64,000 nucleotides of DNA from Candidatus Kapaibacterium thiocyanatum. Its GTDB lineage: Bacteria > Bacteroidota > Ignavibacteria > Kapaibacteriales > Kapaibacteriaceae. Within the stretch, counting starts at the first letter, position 1. Every line of letters starts with the position of its first letter. Both the position numbers and the translations under genes were made by a program. A model generated the notes under the pieces. It was given only the letters and a program-made list of their open reading frames with translations. It ran no database searches and was not told the origin of the DNA. Of the stretch, positions 15,619 to 24,973 are shown one piece after another. Location: NCBI GenBank assembly GCA_001899175.1, contig MKVH01000002.1:124001-188000 (forward strand), in the 5' to 3' direction.

Positions 15619-16884
15619 GTGTCCAGACTACTCGCCACAACCCTCCTGATCCTCGGTCTTGCCCTTCCCGCCCTGGCGCAGAAGGTATTGATCCCGATGG
15701 ATCTGTCGCAGACCAACCACCTCAAGGCCTACGGAATCACCTACTGGGTGCTGACGAAGGACCGTACCGTGGACTGGCTCCTGAACTACCGTGGCGGGTC
15801 CTTCATGATGGACTATTCCCCGGAGATCGCGGCCGAATGCCGTATCCGCGGTGTGATGTTCGAGCAACTGGACGGAGCCGTGGCCGCCGGTATCTATGCC
15901 GAAGTCCAGAGCGAAAAGAACAACATGGAAGTCGTCCGGCTCGAGAAGGCGCCCCGTATCGCCGTCTACGTCCCGCCGGGATTCCGTCCGTGGGACGATG
16001 CCGTGACCCTCGCCATGGAATACGCCGAGGTGAAGTACGACAAGCTCTGGGACGAAGAAGTACTGAAGGGCAAGCTGTCGGAATACGACTGGCTTCACCT
16101 GCATCATGAAGATTTCACAGGTCAGTACGGCAAGTTCTATGCATCGGCTGCAACGCAGCCGTGGTATCTCCAGCAGGTGGCCCTGCTGGAAGGTACGGCC
16201 CGCAAGCTCGGTTATCGCAAGGTGAGCGAACTCAAGAAGGCAGTGGTGGAGACGATCCGCACCTTCGTTGCCGATGGCGGCTTCATGTTCGCCATGTGCA
16301 GCGCTACCGATACGTACGACATCGCCCTGGCTGCCGCCGGTGTGGATATCTGCGAGTCCGTCTTCGATGGAGATCCGGCCGACCCGTCCGCCAACGAGAA
16401 ACTCGACTATACACGCACCTTCGCCTTCGAGAACTTCAAGCTCATTACGAGTCCGTTCGAGTACGAATACTCGGACATCGACGTGGACGCGAACCAGATC
16501 CTCGCCGGTGGCGAAGAGAACGACTGGTTCACGCTCTTCGACTTCTCCGCCAAGTACGATCCCGTGCCGACGATGCTGACGCAGTGCCACGTGAACGTGG
16601 TGAAGGGATTCCTGGGCCAGACCACGGCCTTCCGCAAGAGCCTCGTGAAGAAGTCCGTCACCATCCTCGGTGAACGCGACGGTACCGAACAGGTCCGATA
16701 CATCCACGGCAACGTGGGCAGGGGAACGTTCACATGGTACGGTGGCCACGATCCGGAAGATTATCGTCATGCCGTCGGTGATCCGGCTACGGACCTGGCG
16801 CTCCATCCCACCTCGCCCGGCTACCGCCTGATCCTCAACAACATCCTCTTTCCCGCAGCAAAAAAAAAGAAACAGAAGACATAG
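15619..16884 (+). CDS. Exported conserved Bacteroidota protein (often mislabelled asparagine synthetase B)
   Basis: Protein of 421 residues with a clear signal peptide (SRLLATTLLILGLALPALA, cleavage after ALA) from a GTG start. Upstream in-frame codons back to 15454 look non-coding. The mature N-terminus, VLIPMDLSQTNHLKAYGITYW followed closely by WLLNYRGGSFMMD, matches a Bacteroidota family that databases often call asparagine synthetase B, although no glutamine amidotransferase or PP-loop motif is visible and export argues against that role. Residues 120-230 resemble a periplasmic alpha/beta fold (IAVYVPPGFRPWDDAV). The C-terminus is Lys-rich (AAKKKKQKT), coded by a run of nine A at 16860-16868. 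Function unknown. Confidence 0.8.
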   Translation: MSRLLATTLLILGLALPALAQKVLIPMDLSQTNHLKAYGITYWVLTKDRTVDWLLNYRGGSFMMDYSPEIAAECRIRGVMFEQLDGAVAAGIYAEVQSEKNNMEVVRLEKAPRIAVYVPPGFRPWDDAVTLAMEYAEVKYDKLWDEEVLKGKLSEYDWLHLHHEDFTGQYGKFYASAATQPWYLQQVALLEGTARKLGYRKVSELKKAVVETIRTFVADGGFMFAMCSATDTYDIALAAAGVDICESVFDGDPADPSANEKLDYTRTFAFENFKLITSPFEYEYSDIDVDANQILAGGEENDWFTLFDFSAKYDPVPTMLTQCHVNVVKGFLGQTTAFRKSLVKKSVTILGERDGTEQVRYIHGNVGRGTFTWYGGHDPEDYRHAVGDPATDLALHPTSPGYRLILNNILFPAAKKKKQKT

Positions 16885-16909
16885 ACACGACCGTCCGTGC
16901 CGGATACTG

Positions 16910-16970
16910 ATGGCTGCCGTCCAGCGGCTTCCGGACCTTCGTTCGGGAGTCCGGTGTGGACGACAGCCAT
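16910..16970. terminator. Nested hairpin between convergent genes
   Basis: The outer arms 16910-16923 and 16957-16970 pair over 14 positions with one mismatch. The inner arms CCGGAC (16931-16936) and GTCCGG (16949-16954) close a second stem. It lies between the exported protein gene and czcB, which converge, so a bidirectional terminator is likely although no T-run follows. Confidence 0.6.
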
Positions 16971-17023
16971 TTCGCATTACATCGGATCGGGTCGAAGACC
17001 ATATATCAGCGTCCGCCGCGGCA

Positions 17024-18169
17024 TCACTCCTCTTCCGTATTCACCATCGCACCGAGCAGGGCGCTGGCTCCGCTGGTCACGATCTTCGCCGACTTCAGGT
17101 CGGTCGTCGTCGCGCCCGTGATCTCCGTGAAGCCACCGGCGGAAGGTCCGGTCTCGACACGCCTGCGTACGTAGAGCCCGTCGTTCTCCGTATCGACGAA
17201 TACGTAGATCTGCCCTTCGTATCGGACGATGGCGGCATCGGGAACGACGAGACCCATACGCGGATCTGTATCGATAATGGCCGTCAACGACGTTCCGGGA
17301 ATGAGCGACGGGTCGGCTTCGTCGAAGTGTCCATGTACGACGACCGTACGATCCGCCTCGATCTCCTTTCCGATGAGGTGGACATGACCCTTGCGGGTCG
17401 CCGACGGGTCGTCGGCGAGTGTCACGGTCAGCGTCTGGCCGACCTTGATGTTCATGACGTCCTTCTCGAAGATCGTGAGCTCGATGTGCATGTGGTCCGG
17501 ATTCACGATGGCCAGCAGGGGATCGTTCGGCGCGATGTAGGAGCCGGTATTGACATGGACACGCGTGACGTAACCATCGATGGGAGCGACGACGGGAACG
17601 CTGCGCGACAACGTCTTCTCGTCGAGCGTGCGGACGTTGATGCCGATGAGGGACAGTTTCTCCTGAAGGGCCTTCGCCTTCACGCGTAGCGAGCGTAGTT
17701 CCGCGGCGGCCTGCTCGAAGGCCTTCCGTGCATTCACGTTGTCCTGGGCGAGACGTTCCTGACGTTTGTATTCGAGGTCCGCCAGTTCGAGTGACGACGT
17801 CGTCGTGAGATAGTCCTGCTGCAACGTGATGAAGTCCGGATGCTCCAGCACGGCCAGCGTCGTACCCTTGCGGACGTATGAACCGGGAAGGACGGAGGTG
17901 GAACGTACGATGCCGCCGAGTGGCGCGGTGATGCTGACGGCATACTGCGGTGGTACGTGGAGCATGCCCTGGACACGCAGGCCGGTGCTGAGGGAACGTT
18001 CGACCGGGACTTCCGACCGGATGCGTGCCGAAGCGCGTTGCTGCTGCGTGAGCTTCACCGAGTCTCCCGTCACGTGGGCATGCTGAGCGTTCTTCGGCGC
18101 TTCGGCGGTATTGCCGGAACAACCGGTAAGGATCAGGACGGCGATGGCGATGGACAGAACGTAGTACAT
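17024..18169 (-). CDS. RND efflux periplasmic adaptor (CzcB/CusB-like lipoprotein)
   Basis: Membrane fusion protein of 381 residues that links an inner-membrane RND pump to the outer-membrane duct. It has a lipoprotein signal with lipobox LTGC (Cys at about residue 17), a His-containing N-terminal stretch (NAQHAHVTG) that may bind metal, beta-barrel and lipoyl half-domains around SITAPLGGIVRSTSV and VVAPIDGYVTRVHVNTGSYI, and a long alpha-hairpin (residues 115-185, rich in Leu/Glu/Arg) between them. It lies 22 bp downstream of the pump gene, whose product already carries a TolC-like duct domain, so this two-gene set could supply a full tripartite complex. Heavy-metal cations are the likely substrate. 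Confidence 0.92.
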   Translation of the reverse strand: MYYVLSIAIAVLILTGCSGNTAEAPKNAQHAHVTGDSVKLTQQQRASARIRSEVPVERSLSTGLRVQGMLHVPPQYAVSITAPLGGIVRSTSVLPGSYVRKGTTLAVLEHPDFITLQQDYLTTTSSLELADLEYKRQERLAQDNVNARKAFEQAAAELRSLRVKAKALQEKLSLIGINVRTLDEKTLSRSVPVVAPIDGYVTRVHVNTGSYIAPNDPLLAIVNPDHMHIELTIFEKDVMNIKVGQTLTVTLADDPSATRKGHVHLIGKEIEADRTVVVHGHFDEADPSLIPGTSLTAIIDTDPRMGLVVPDAAIVRYEGQIYVFVDTENDGLYVRRRVETGPSAGGFTEITGATTTDLKSAKIVTSGASALLGAMVNTEEE

Positions 18170-18191
18170 GATAGTGTTCCGTTGGAGGTGA

Positions 18192-21100
18192 TCAAGGTGT
18201 GGTGATGAGCCGATGTTCGACGATCAGGAGATCGTAGCGCATCAGCGCCTGCAGTGCGGCGGTACGTATGGCCAGTGCGCGGATCAGTGCCTGCTGGTGC
18301 TCCAGGGCGCTGATTTCGCCTGCTTCGAATGCCCGCTGTGCGTTGTCGACGATGGTGGCAGCCTCGGTACGACCCTTGCCGTCGTAGTAGTCGAGTGTCC
18401 GCCGTGCCGCCGCGATATCGAGCGTGAGTTGCGTCAGGCGCTGTTGGAAGGCCATACGCTGCCAGCGTTCCTGTTCCTTCGCCTGCTCATGTTGCAGGAC
18501 GGCGTGTTCGGTGCGTGCCTTGACGGGCATGAACCAGAGAGGAAGATGAAGTCCGACGGCGAAGCCCTGGAAGCGATCGCCGATGGTGTAGTTCACGTCC
18601 CGACCGTTCACCGTCTGCGTTCCGATCAGCGACTGATTGAAGTACTCGAGTGTGATGTCCGGCCAGTACTGCACCGATTCCGTGCGTACGACTTCGTTCG
18701 CGACATCGACGGAGCGCTGCGAGAGCGCAAGGAGCGATGCCCCTACCGCCGTATCCACGGGAAGAGCGAGGGCGACGAGACTGTCCTGATCCGTGGTGAT
18801 GGGAGTCATCGTTCCGCAGAGCTGTTGCAGTTCGATCTCGGCTGTCCTGATGTCCGTCGTCGTCTGCTGAAGCTGGACGTCGAGTTCAGCGCTCTGACTC
18901 TCGGCTGTGATACGTGCCAGACGTGTACCTTCTCCGGTGCGCTCGCGGAGCGTGGTGATCTCCACCGTGCGCTGCAGGAGAGAGCGTTGCTCTTCGATGA
19001 GGGCCGTCATGGTACGCAGGAAGGCGAGGCGGATGAAGATGCGCTGTAGGGCGGCATCCACTTCCCGTTCGGTACGAACGGTGAGCGCCTGTGCTTCCAG
19101 CACGCGTGCGTCGGCGAGGGAGGCGTTCGCACTCCATGCCAGGGGGAAGGGAATGGTCTGCGCGATCGTGATGTTGTTGTCGCTGTTGACGCTGTTGTAC
19201 TGACCCCCCATGTAGGTGACGGACGTCTTGCCGAGATCTACCGCGGCGCCACGCAACGCTTCACGTTGCGCGACATTCGACCGCGCGGCCTTGACGTTGA
19301 TGTTCGACGTCCGTGCCATCCGCATGGCTTCGTCCAATGCGACCTTGCGTGGTTGTGCCATCGATGTCGTACCGGCCAGGAGGAGGATGCAGATGATCAT
19401 CGGGACGATGAGTTTCCGCTCGCCTTCGAACCGTCTCCGTTCGAGGACGGTATACAGAACCGGGAGAACGAGGAGCGTGAGCATCGTACTCGTGATGAGG
19501 CCACCGATGACGACGGTGGCGAGGGGCCGTTGCACTTCCGCGCCGTCGCCCGTCGAAAGGGCCATCGGCAGGAAGCCCAGCGAAGCGACGAGGGCCGTCA
19601 TCACGACGGGCCGCAGACGTTGATCCGTGCCCGTCAGAACGATACGATGGATATTCCTGTAGCCCGAATCGTGCAGTGCCGTGAATGCGGCGATCAGGAC
19701 GATGCCGTTCAGGACCGCAACGCCGAAGAGAGCGATGAAGCCGATGCCCGCCGAGATGCTGAAGGGCATGCCGCGGATCAACAGGGCGGCGATACCGCCG
19801 ATGGCCGAGAGGGGAATGGCCGTGAAGATCAGCAGGCTGTATTTCAGCGAACGGAAGGTCGCATAGAGGAGCAGGAGAATGAGGAGCAGGGCGGCCGGTA
19901 CCGCGATCGAGAGGCGCTGCTTCGCCGCGGCCAGGTTCTCGAATTGTCCACCATACGTAACGTAGTATCCAGCCGGCATCCGCAGCTGATTCTCCACCTT
20001 TCCGCGCAGTTCCGTCACGATGCTCTCGACGTCGCGGCCACGGACGTTGAATCCGACGACGATGCGTCGTCGCGTATCCTCGCGCTGGATCTGGTTGGGG
20101 CCGACGATGATGTCGACGGACGCCACCTGCGCGATCGGAACGAGCGTTCCCGTCGCCGTCGGTACGGTGAGCCGTGAAAGATCTTCCGGTGTCTTCCGGA
20201 GGTTCGAGTCGAGGCGCACGACGATGTCGAAGCGTTTTTCCTGGTCGTACATCACGCCTGCCGGTTCGCCTGCGAATGCGGCACGAACCGTACGATTCAC
20301 GTCATCGACCATCACGTTCATGCGGGCACAGGCATCGCGGTCGATCCGCACCACGGCCTGGGGAAGCCCGCCGACGGGTTCGACGTAGACGTCTTCCGCA
20401 CCCTGCACACGATGGGCGATGGCTCCGATGCGATTCGCGAGGGCGGCCAGTGAATCCATGTCGTCGCCGAAGACCTTGATGACGACGTCCTGCCGGGCGC
20501 CGGTCATCAATTCGTTGAAGCGCATCTGGATCGGTTGCTGGAAGCCGAAGGTTACACCCGGCAGTTCGGCCAGGGCATCCTGCATGGCCCGCGCCAGCGA
20601 TTCACGGTCATGTGCCGTGGTCCATTCCTTCTTGTCCTTCAGCACGATGATGAGATCGCAGGCCTCCACGGGCATGGGATCGAGAGGGATTTCACTCGTG
20701 CCCACCTTGCCCACGACCGTGATGACCTCGGGAAAGCGCCGCTTCAGGATATCGGCTGCGCGAAGGCTCGCATCGACCGTCGCGTTGAGCGAACTTCCCG
20801 TCATCAACCGCGTCTCGACCGCGAAATCACCCTCGTCGAGCTGAGGTATGAACTCTCCACCCATGGAGAGGAAAGCGTACATGCTCGCACTGAATAATAT
20901 CAGTGTGGTTATGAGCACGAAGCTTTTCCTGCGAAGGGCGGCATGTCGTATGGGATCGTAGATCCTGTGGAAGACGGCCATGATGCGGTCCGATACGGTG
21001 GCTCCATGCGGCTTCACGTTCCGCAGGAGCAGGGCGGACATCATCGGAACGTAGGTGGTGGACAGGATGAGAGCGCCGATGATGGCGAACATCACCGTCT

Positions 21101-22541
21101 GTGCCATGGGCTTGAACATCTTGCCTTCGATGCCCACGAGGGCGAGAAGGGGGAGGTAGACCATCATGATGATGATCTCGCCGTAGGCGGCACTTTTCCG
21201 TATCTGGATGGACGCGCGTTCCACCACCGATTCCCGTTCCGTATTCGAGGGCCTCGATGGGTCGCCGGGCCGGAATCTCTGGAGGTGGTGCAGGACGTTC
21301 TCGACGATGATGACGGCTCCGTCGACGATCAGGCCGAAGTCGATGGCGCCGAGTGACATCAGATTGCCGCTTACGCCGAAGACCTGCATGAGGCCGATGG
21401 CGAAGAGCATGGCCAGTGGAATGACGGAGGCTACGATCAGGCCCGCGCGGATGTTGCCGAGGAGCAGGACCAGGACGAAGATGACGATGAGGGCACCTTC
21501 GATCAGATTCGTGGACACCGTCGTGATGGCCTTGTTGACCAGCTTCGTCCGGTCGAGGAACGGTTCGATCTCGATGCCGTCCGGCAGCATCCTGCCGATA
21601 TCGTCGATGCGCTGCTTTACGCTCTCGATCACGCTCGACGAGTTGGCGCCCTTCAGCATGAGGACGATACCACCGACGGCCTCGCCCTTCGCATCGATCG
21701 TCATCGCGCCGTAGCGTACGGCATGGCCGTCACGAACGGTGGCGACGTCACGCAGAAGGACCGGCAGTCCGCCATCCGTGCGTCGTACGATGGTCGCGCC
21801 CAGTTCTTCCGGCGTCGTGGCCATGCCCTCCGTACGTATATAATAGAGTGACGGCCCTTTCTCGATGTAGGCGCCGCCGGCATTGGCGTTGTTGCGTTCG
21901 ACCGATGACAGCAGGTCGGCCATCGTCAGCCCCATCGTGCGGAGCCGTTCGGGATCGACGGCGACTTCGACCTGGCGCAGGTAGCCGCCGAAGCTCGAGA
22001 CGTCGGCCACGCCTTCCGTGCCGAGCAGCCGTCGCCGTATGATCCAGTCCTGGACAGTACGGAGCTCCATCGACGTGTATCGGGATTCGTAGCCCTGCTT
22101 CACGCGGAGCGTGTACTGATAGATTTCGCCCAGGCCCGTCGTTACCGGGGCCATCTGCGGCGTACCGGCGCCGGCCGGAATCTGTTGCTGGACGTCGATC
22201 AGGCGCTGGTCCACCTGGGCGCGTGCCCAGTAGACGTCCACGTCGTCATGGAAGACGATCGTGACGACGCTCAGTCCGAAGCGCGATATCGACCGTATCT
22301 CGGTGATGCCCGGAATGGATGCCATCGTGAGTTCCACGGGCATCGTGATGAGGCGCTCGACTTCCTGGGGAGCGAGTGCCGGTGAGAGGGTGACGACCTG
22401 GACCTGGTTGTTCGTGATGTCCGGGACCGCGTCGATGGGCAGGTTGCGCAGCGACACGACGCCCCAGATTACGAGGGCCACGACTCCGAGGCCGATCACG
22501 AGTTTGTTGCGTATCGAAAAGGAAATGATGGTATCGAACAT
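18192..22541 (-). CDS. CzcA-type heavy-metal RND pump fused to a TolC-like outer-membrane factor
   Basis: Very long protein of 1449 residues. Residues 1-1035 form a heavy-metal-efflux RND transporter with twelve membrane helices; TM4 carries DFGLIVDGAVIIVEN with the charged residues needed for proton transfer in CzcA. After the last RND helix (TSTMLTLLVLPVLYTVLERR) a new hydrophobic segment, LIVPMIICILLLAGTTSMAQ, looks like an internal signal/anchor. Residues 1065-1449 are a TolC/OEP-like domain with long coiled helices (LDEAMRMARTSNINVKAARS and onward, FEAGEISALEHQQALIRALA). The reading frame is continuous and typical length RND proteins are about 1030 residues. Similar CzcA-TolC fusions exist in other Bacteroidota. 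Cation specificity cannot be read. Confidence 0.93.
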   Translation of the reverse strand: MFDTIISFSIRNKLVIGLGVVALVIWGVVSLRNLPIDAVPDITNNQVQVVTLSPALAPQEVERLITMPVELTMASIPGITEIRSISRFGLSVVTIVFHDDVDVYWARAQVDQRLIDVQQQIPAGAGTPQMAPVTTGLGEIYQYTLRVKQGYESRYTSMELRTVQDWIIRRRLLGTEGVADVSSFGGYLRQVEVAVDPERLRTMGLTMADLLSSVERNNANAGGAYIEKGPSLYYIRTEGMATTPEELGATIVRRTDGGLPVLLRDVATVRDGHAVRYGAMTIDAKGEAVGGIVLMLKGANSSSVIESVKQRIDDIGRMLPDGIEIEPFLDRTKLVNKAITTVSTNLIEGALIVIFVLVLLLGNIRAGLIVASVIPLAMLFAIGLMQVFGVSGNLMSLGAIDFGLIVDGAVIIVENVLHHLQRFRPGDPSRPSNTERESVVERASIQIRKSAAYGEIIIMMVYLPLLALVGIEGKMFKPMAQTVMFAIIGALILSTTYVPMMSALLLRNVKPHGATVSDRIMAVFHRIYDPIRHAALRRKSFVLITTLILFSASMYAFLSMGGEFIPQLDEGDFAVETRLMTGSSLNATVDASLRAADILKRRFPEVITVVGKVGTSEIPLDPMPVEACDLIIVLKDKKEWTTAHDRESLARAMQDALAELPGVTFGFQQPIQMRFNELMTGARQDVVIKVFGDDMDSLAALANRIGAIAHRVQGAEDVYVEPVGGLPQAVVRIDRDACARMNVMVDDVNRTVRAAFAGEPAGVMYDQEKRFDIVVRLDSNLRKTPEDLSRLTVPTATGTLVPIAQVASVDIIVGPNQIQREDTRRRIVVGFNVRGRDVESIVTELRGKVENQLRMPAGYYVTYGGQFENLAAAKQRLSIAVPAALLLILLLLYATFRSLKYSLLIFTAIPLSAIGGIAALLIRGMPFSISAGIGFIALFGVAVLNGIVLIAAFTALHDSGYRNIHRIVLTGTDQRLRPVVMTALVASLGFLPMALSTGDGAEVQRPLATVVIGGLITSTMLTLLVLPVLYTVLERRRFEGERKLIVPMIICILLLAGTTSMAQPRKVALDEAMRMARTSNINVKAARSNVAQREALRGAAVDLGKTSVTYMGGQYNSVNSDNNITIAQTIPFPLAWSANASLADARVLEAQALTVRTEREVDAALQRIFIRLAFLRTMTALIEEQRSLLQRTVEITTLRERTGEGTRLARITAESQSAELDVQLQQTTTDIRTAEIELQQLCGTMTPITTDQDSLVALALPVDTAVGASLLALSQRSVDVANEVVRTESVQYWPDITLEYFNQSLIGTQTVNGRDVNYTIGDRFQGFAVGLHLPLWFMPVKARTEHAVLQHEQAKEQERWQRMAFQQRLTQLTLDIAAARRTLDYYDGKGRTEAATIVDNAQRAFEAGEISALEHQQALIRALAIRTAALQALMRYDLLIVEHRLITTP

Positions 22542-22689
22542 TGTACTCGTTTCGCGTTGTTGGGAATGGCGACGAGACAGGATAGTCGGACGGCATTGCC
22601 GTCGTGGTTATCACGATATGGATGAGGCACGGTTGATGTCGCGAGGCAGGCCTCGTGGCGTCAGGGCGTGGACACGTATGGGAATGTTA

Positions 22690-23079
22690 TCAGGCTCTCG
22701 GCGGCTGGAAGATGCTCGACGGTGTCGAGCGGGGCAGGGGCGCCGGTCGTTCGATGGTATCTGTGGGCAGGGCGGCGGGGACGGCGAAAGAAACCGTCGG
22801 TACGTCGTCGACCGTCACGAAATGTCCGGGGCACGGTGAGGCGTGGCTCTTCAGGGGCAGGGACTCGTGTTCCTGTTCCTTGTGTCCGGTCCGACCTGCA
22901 CCGTAGTGCAAGGCCATGAATTCCAGGAAGGTCATTTCCGACGATGGGGCTTCTGCGAGGTGATGGCGATAGTGCCGGATGAGGTCCGGCAGCTTCTCGG
23001 CTTCATGGACGTCCATTCCCGGCAGTACGGAGACCGCGGCGAGGAAGAACATCATGATGGTGGCGATGAAGCGTTGCAT
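22690..23079 (-). CDS. Small exported protein at the head of the metal-efflux operon
   Basis: Protein of 129 residues with a signal peptide (RFIATIMMFFLAAVSVLPG). The mature part is rich in His and Glu (PDLIRHYRHHLAEAP, HKEQEHESLPLKSHASPCPGHF), which suits metal binding in the periplasm. Similar small proteins with an FLEFMALHY-like segment precede CzcA genes in Bacteroidota, as far as I recall. It lies about 150 bp upstream of the pump gene on the same strand and probably heads its transcript. A role as metal sensor or chaperone for the pump is inference. The C-terminal 30 residues are Pro-rich and probably unstructured. Confidence 0.7.
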   Translation of the reverse strand: MQRFIATIMMFFLAAVSVLPGMDVHEAEKLPDLIRHYRHHLAEAPSSEMTFLEFMALHYGAGRTGHKEQEHESLPLKSHASPCPGHFVTVDDVPTVSFAVPAALPTDTIERPAPLPRSTPSSIFQPPRA

Positions 23080-23085
23080 CGGCCA

Positions 23086-23093
23086 CTAAATTA
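23086..23093 (-). promoter_or_regulatory. -7-like element of the metal-efflux operon
   Basis: TAATTTAG on the minus strand, 6 nt before the ATG at 23079. It is of the same TAnnTT type as other elements here and predicts a near-leaderless start. Confidence 0.4.
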
Positions 23094-23152
23094 TCACGGA
23101 GGACGTAAGTTGGTACCCGCCGGCGCGGTAAAAACAATGTGAACTTCTTTTC

Positions 23153-23184
23153 ATTGGTCGTGTCAGGTTGTTTTTGCAACTTTG
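23153..23184 (+). promoter_or_regulatory. Bacteroidota-type promoter of the SBP gene
   Basis: ATTG at 23153-23156 and CAACTTTG at 23177-23184 are separated by 20 nt, fitting the -33 TTTG / -7 TAnnTTTG pattern with one mismatch in the first base of the -7 element. The ATG at 23193 follows 8 nt later. Confidence 0.5.
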
Positions 23185-23192
23185 CGCCCGAA

Positions 23193-24938
23193 ATGATGCG
23201 ACAAGTGTCAACATTCCTCCACACAATGGTTCGTGGCCTGTCGCAGCGCTCTTTGACAATCGGACTTGCCATTTGCAGTTGTCTCGTCATTATTTCGTGT
23301 GGCGGCCGCGTGCCGTCACCTTCCGAACGTACAGATACCTTCTGCTATAATGAACCTGACGGTATCAACAGCCTCGATCCCGCAACAGCTTCGTACCGCA
23401 GTGCCACCTGGGCGGGCTCGCAGATCTTCAACGGTCTTGTAGAGCTCGATTCCTCGCTTTCCATCGTTCCGTGCATCGCGCGGACCTGGAGTGTGGACCC
23501 GACGGGCACGGAATGGACCTTCACGCTCCGCACGGACATATGGTTCCATCCCGACGCCTGCTTCGGTACCAGTGGTCACCGGCGCGTCACGGCCTCCGAT
23601 GTGAAGTATTCCATCGAACGGATCTGTGATGCGAGGACCAAATCCACGGGCTTGTGGGCATTTCGTACCAAGATCGACGGTGCCGATGAATTCCATCGCG
23701 GCACCCGAGAGGGAAGAACAGGTACGATCAGAGGCATCACGGTCATGAACGACTCCGTCGTTCGCTTTCGATTGACCAAACCATTCGCTCCGTTTCTGGC
23801 TGTCCTCACCATGCCGTACGGCTGGATCGTTCCTAGGGAAGCGATTCAATCGTATGGGGCAGACTTCGGACGCCATCCCGTTGGTACGGGCCCGTTCATG
23901 TTCGAACGGTGGGCAGCAGACATAGAGCTTTCGTTGAAACGCAATCCGCAGTATTTCAAGACCGACGCGAGCGGTCGGCGGCTACCCTATCTGGAGACGA
24001 TACGGGTGTCGTTCCTGCGGGATCCCAAGAATGAGTTTCTGGAGTTTACGCGCGGACATTTCGATTTCGTGAGTTCAGTTGATGGATCATTTGCGTCGAC
24101 GATCTTCGAGCCGAACGGGAAGCTCAGGCCTCCCTTCGACCGCTTCCGGTCCTACCGGGCGGCGGCTCATACGGTCGAGTATTACGGTATCCTGCTGGAT
24201 ACGTCGTTTCCGGCGGCACGTACCGTACCTCTCGCCCGTTCCCGTCTCCTACGTCAGGCATTGAATTACGCCATAGACCGGCACCGCATCGTTACCTATC
24301 TACTCCACGGGCGTGGAATCCCAGCACAGTATGGTGTGTTACCACCCACTATGCCAGGTTTCTCAGACAGCGTTCGGGGGTATACGTACGATCCGGACAA
24401 AGCACGTCGGTTATTGGACTCCGCAGGGTATCCGAATGGATACGGCGTTCCTCCGCTGCTTCTGCAGTTGGGGAACAGTGAACGTACCGCTTCCGTGGCC
24501 GAAGCCATACAGGCGCAGTGCAGGGAAGTAGGCCTCACGGTCAACATCCGTCAGGTCGATTTTCCCCAGCATCTGTCCATGGTACGCGCAGGCGATCTCG
24601 CCTTGTGGCGTACGAGCTGGATCGGGGACTATCCCGATCCGGAGAACTTCCTTTCACTGTTCATCACCCAGAATCGTTCGCCCAACGGTCCGAATACGAC
24701 ACGGATCGGCAGGGCGGATCTCGATTCCCTGTATGCCAGGGCCTTGTCGCCTTCGTTGGCGCCGGCGGAACGGTACGCCTTGTACAATCGCATGGAGCGG
24801 ATCATCATCGAGGAGGCACCATGGGTGTTCCTCTACTATGATGTCCTCGTGCGATTGACCCAACCCAACGTCCACGGTTTCACCGTCGACGGTTCCGACA
24901 GACTGGTTCTTGAGCGTGTGTTCAAGACCAGTCGTTAA
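23193..24938 (+). CDS. ABC-type peptide/nickel-binding lipoprotein (SBP family 5)
   Basis: Extracytoplasmic solute-binding protein of 581 residues of the OppA/DppA class. Its signal region ends in the lipobox IISCGG (Cys about residue 43 from the first ATG), so the true start could also be 23226. Family stretches include EPDGINSLDPATASYRSATW, YDPDKARRLLDSAGYPNGYG and WIGDYPDPENFLSLFI; the last marks the ligand-pocket region. No ABC permease or ATPase gene is adjacent, so it either docks with a transporter coded elsewhere or has another role. An NlpC/P60 peptidase gene follows 35 bp downstream, which makes recycled cell-wall peptides a reasonable but unproven ligand. Confidence 0.9.
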   Translation: MMRQVSTFLHTMVRGLSQRSLTIGLAICSCLVIISCGGRVPSPSERTDTFCYNEPDGINSLDPATASYRSATWAGSQIFNGLVELDSSLSIVPCIARTWSVDPTGTEWTFTLRTDIWFHPDACFGTSGHRRVTASDVKYSIERICDARTKSTGLWAFRTKIDGADEFHRGTREGRTGTIRGITVMNDSVVRFRLTKPFAPFLAVLTMPYGWIVPREAIQSYGADFGRHPVGTGPFMFERWAADIELSLKRNPQYFKTDASGRRLPYLETIRVSFLRDPKNEFLEFTRGHFDFVSSVDGSFASTIFEPNGKLRPPFDRFRSYRAAAHTVEYYGILLDTSFPAARTVPLARSRLLRQALNYAIDRHRIVTYLLHGRGIPAQYGVLPPTMPGFSDSVRGYTYDPDKARRLLDSAGYPNGYGVPPLLLQLGNSERTASVAEAIQAQCREVGLTVNIRQVDFPQHLSMVRAGDLALWRTSWIGDYPDPENFLSLFITQNRSPNGPNTTRIGRADLDSLYARALSPSLAPAERYALYNRMERIIIEEAPWVFLYYDVLVRLTQPNVHGFTVDGSDRLVLERVFKTSR

Positions 24939-24973
24939 GTGCTTGTTGAACGAAATCAGAGGAGAGTGCGTTG

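Noticed and set aside
18192-22541. CzcA-TolC fusion as an assembly or frameshift artefact
   Set aside because: The frame is continuous, the junction has a well-formed hydrophobic segment, and similar fusions are known in this phylum.
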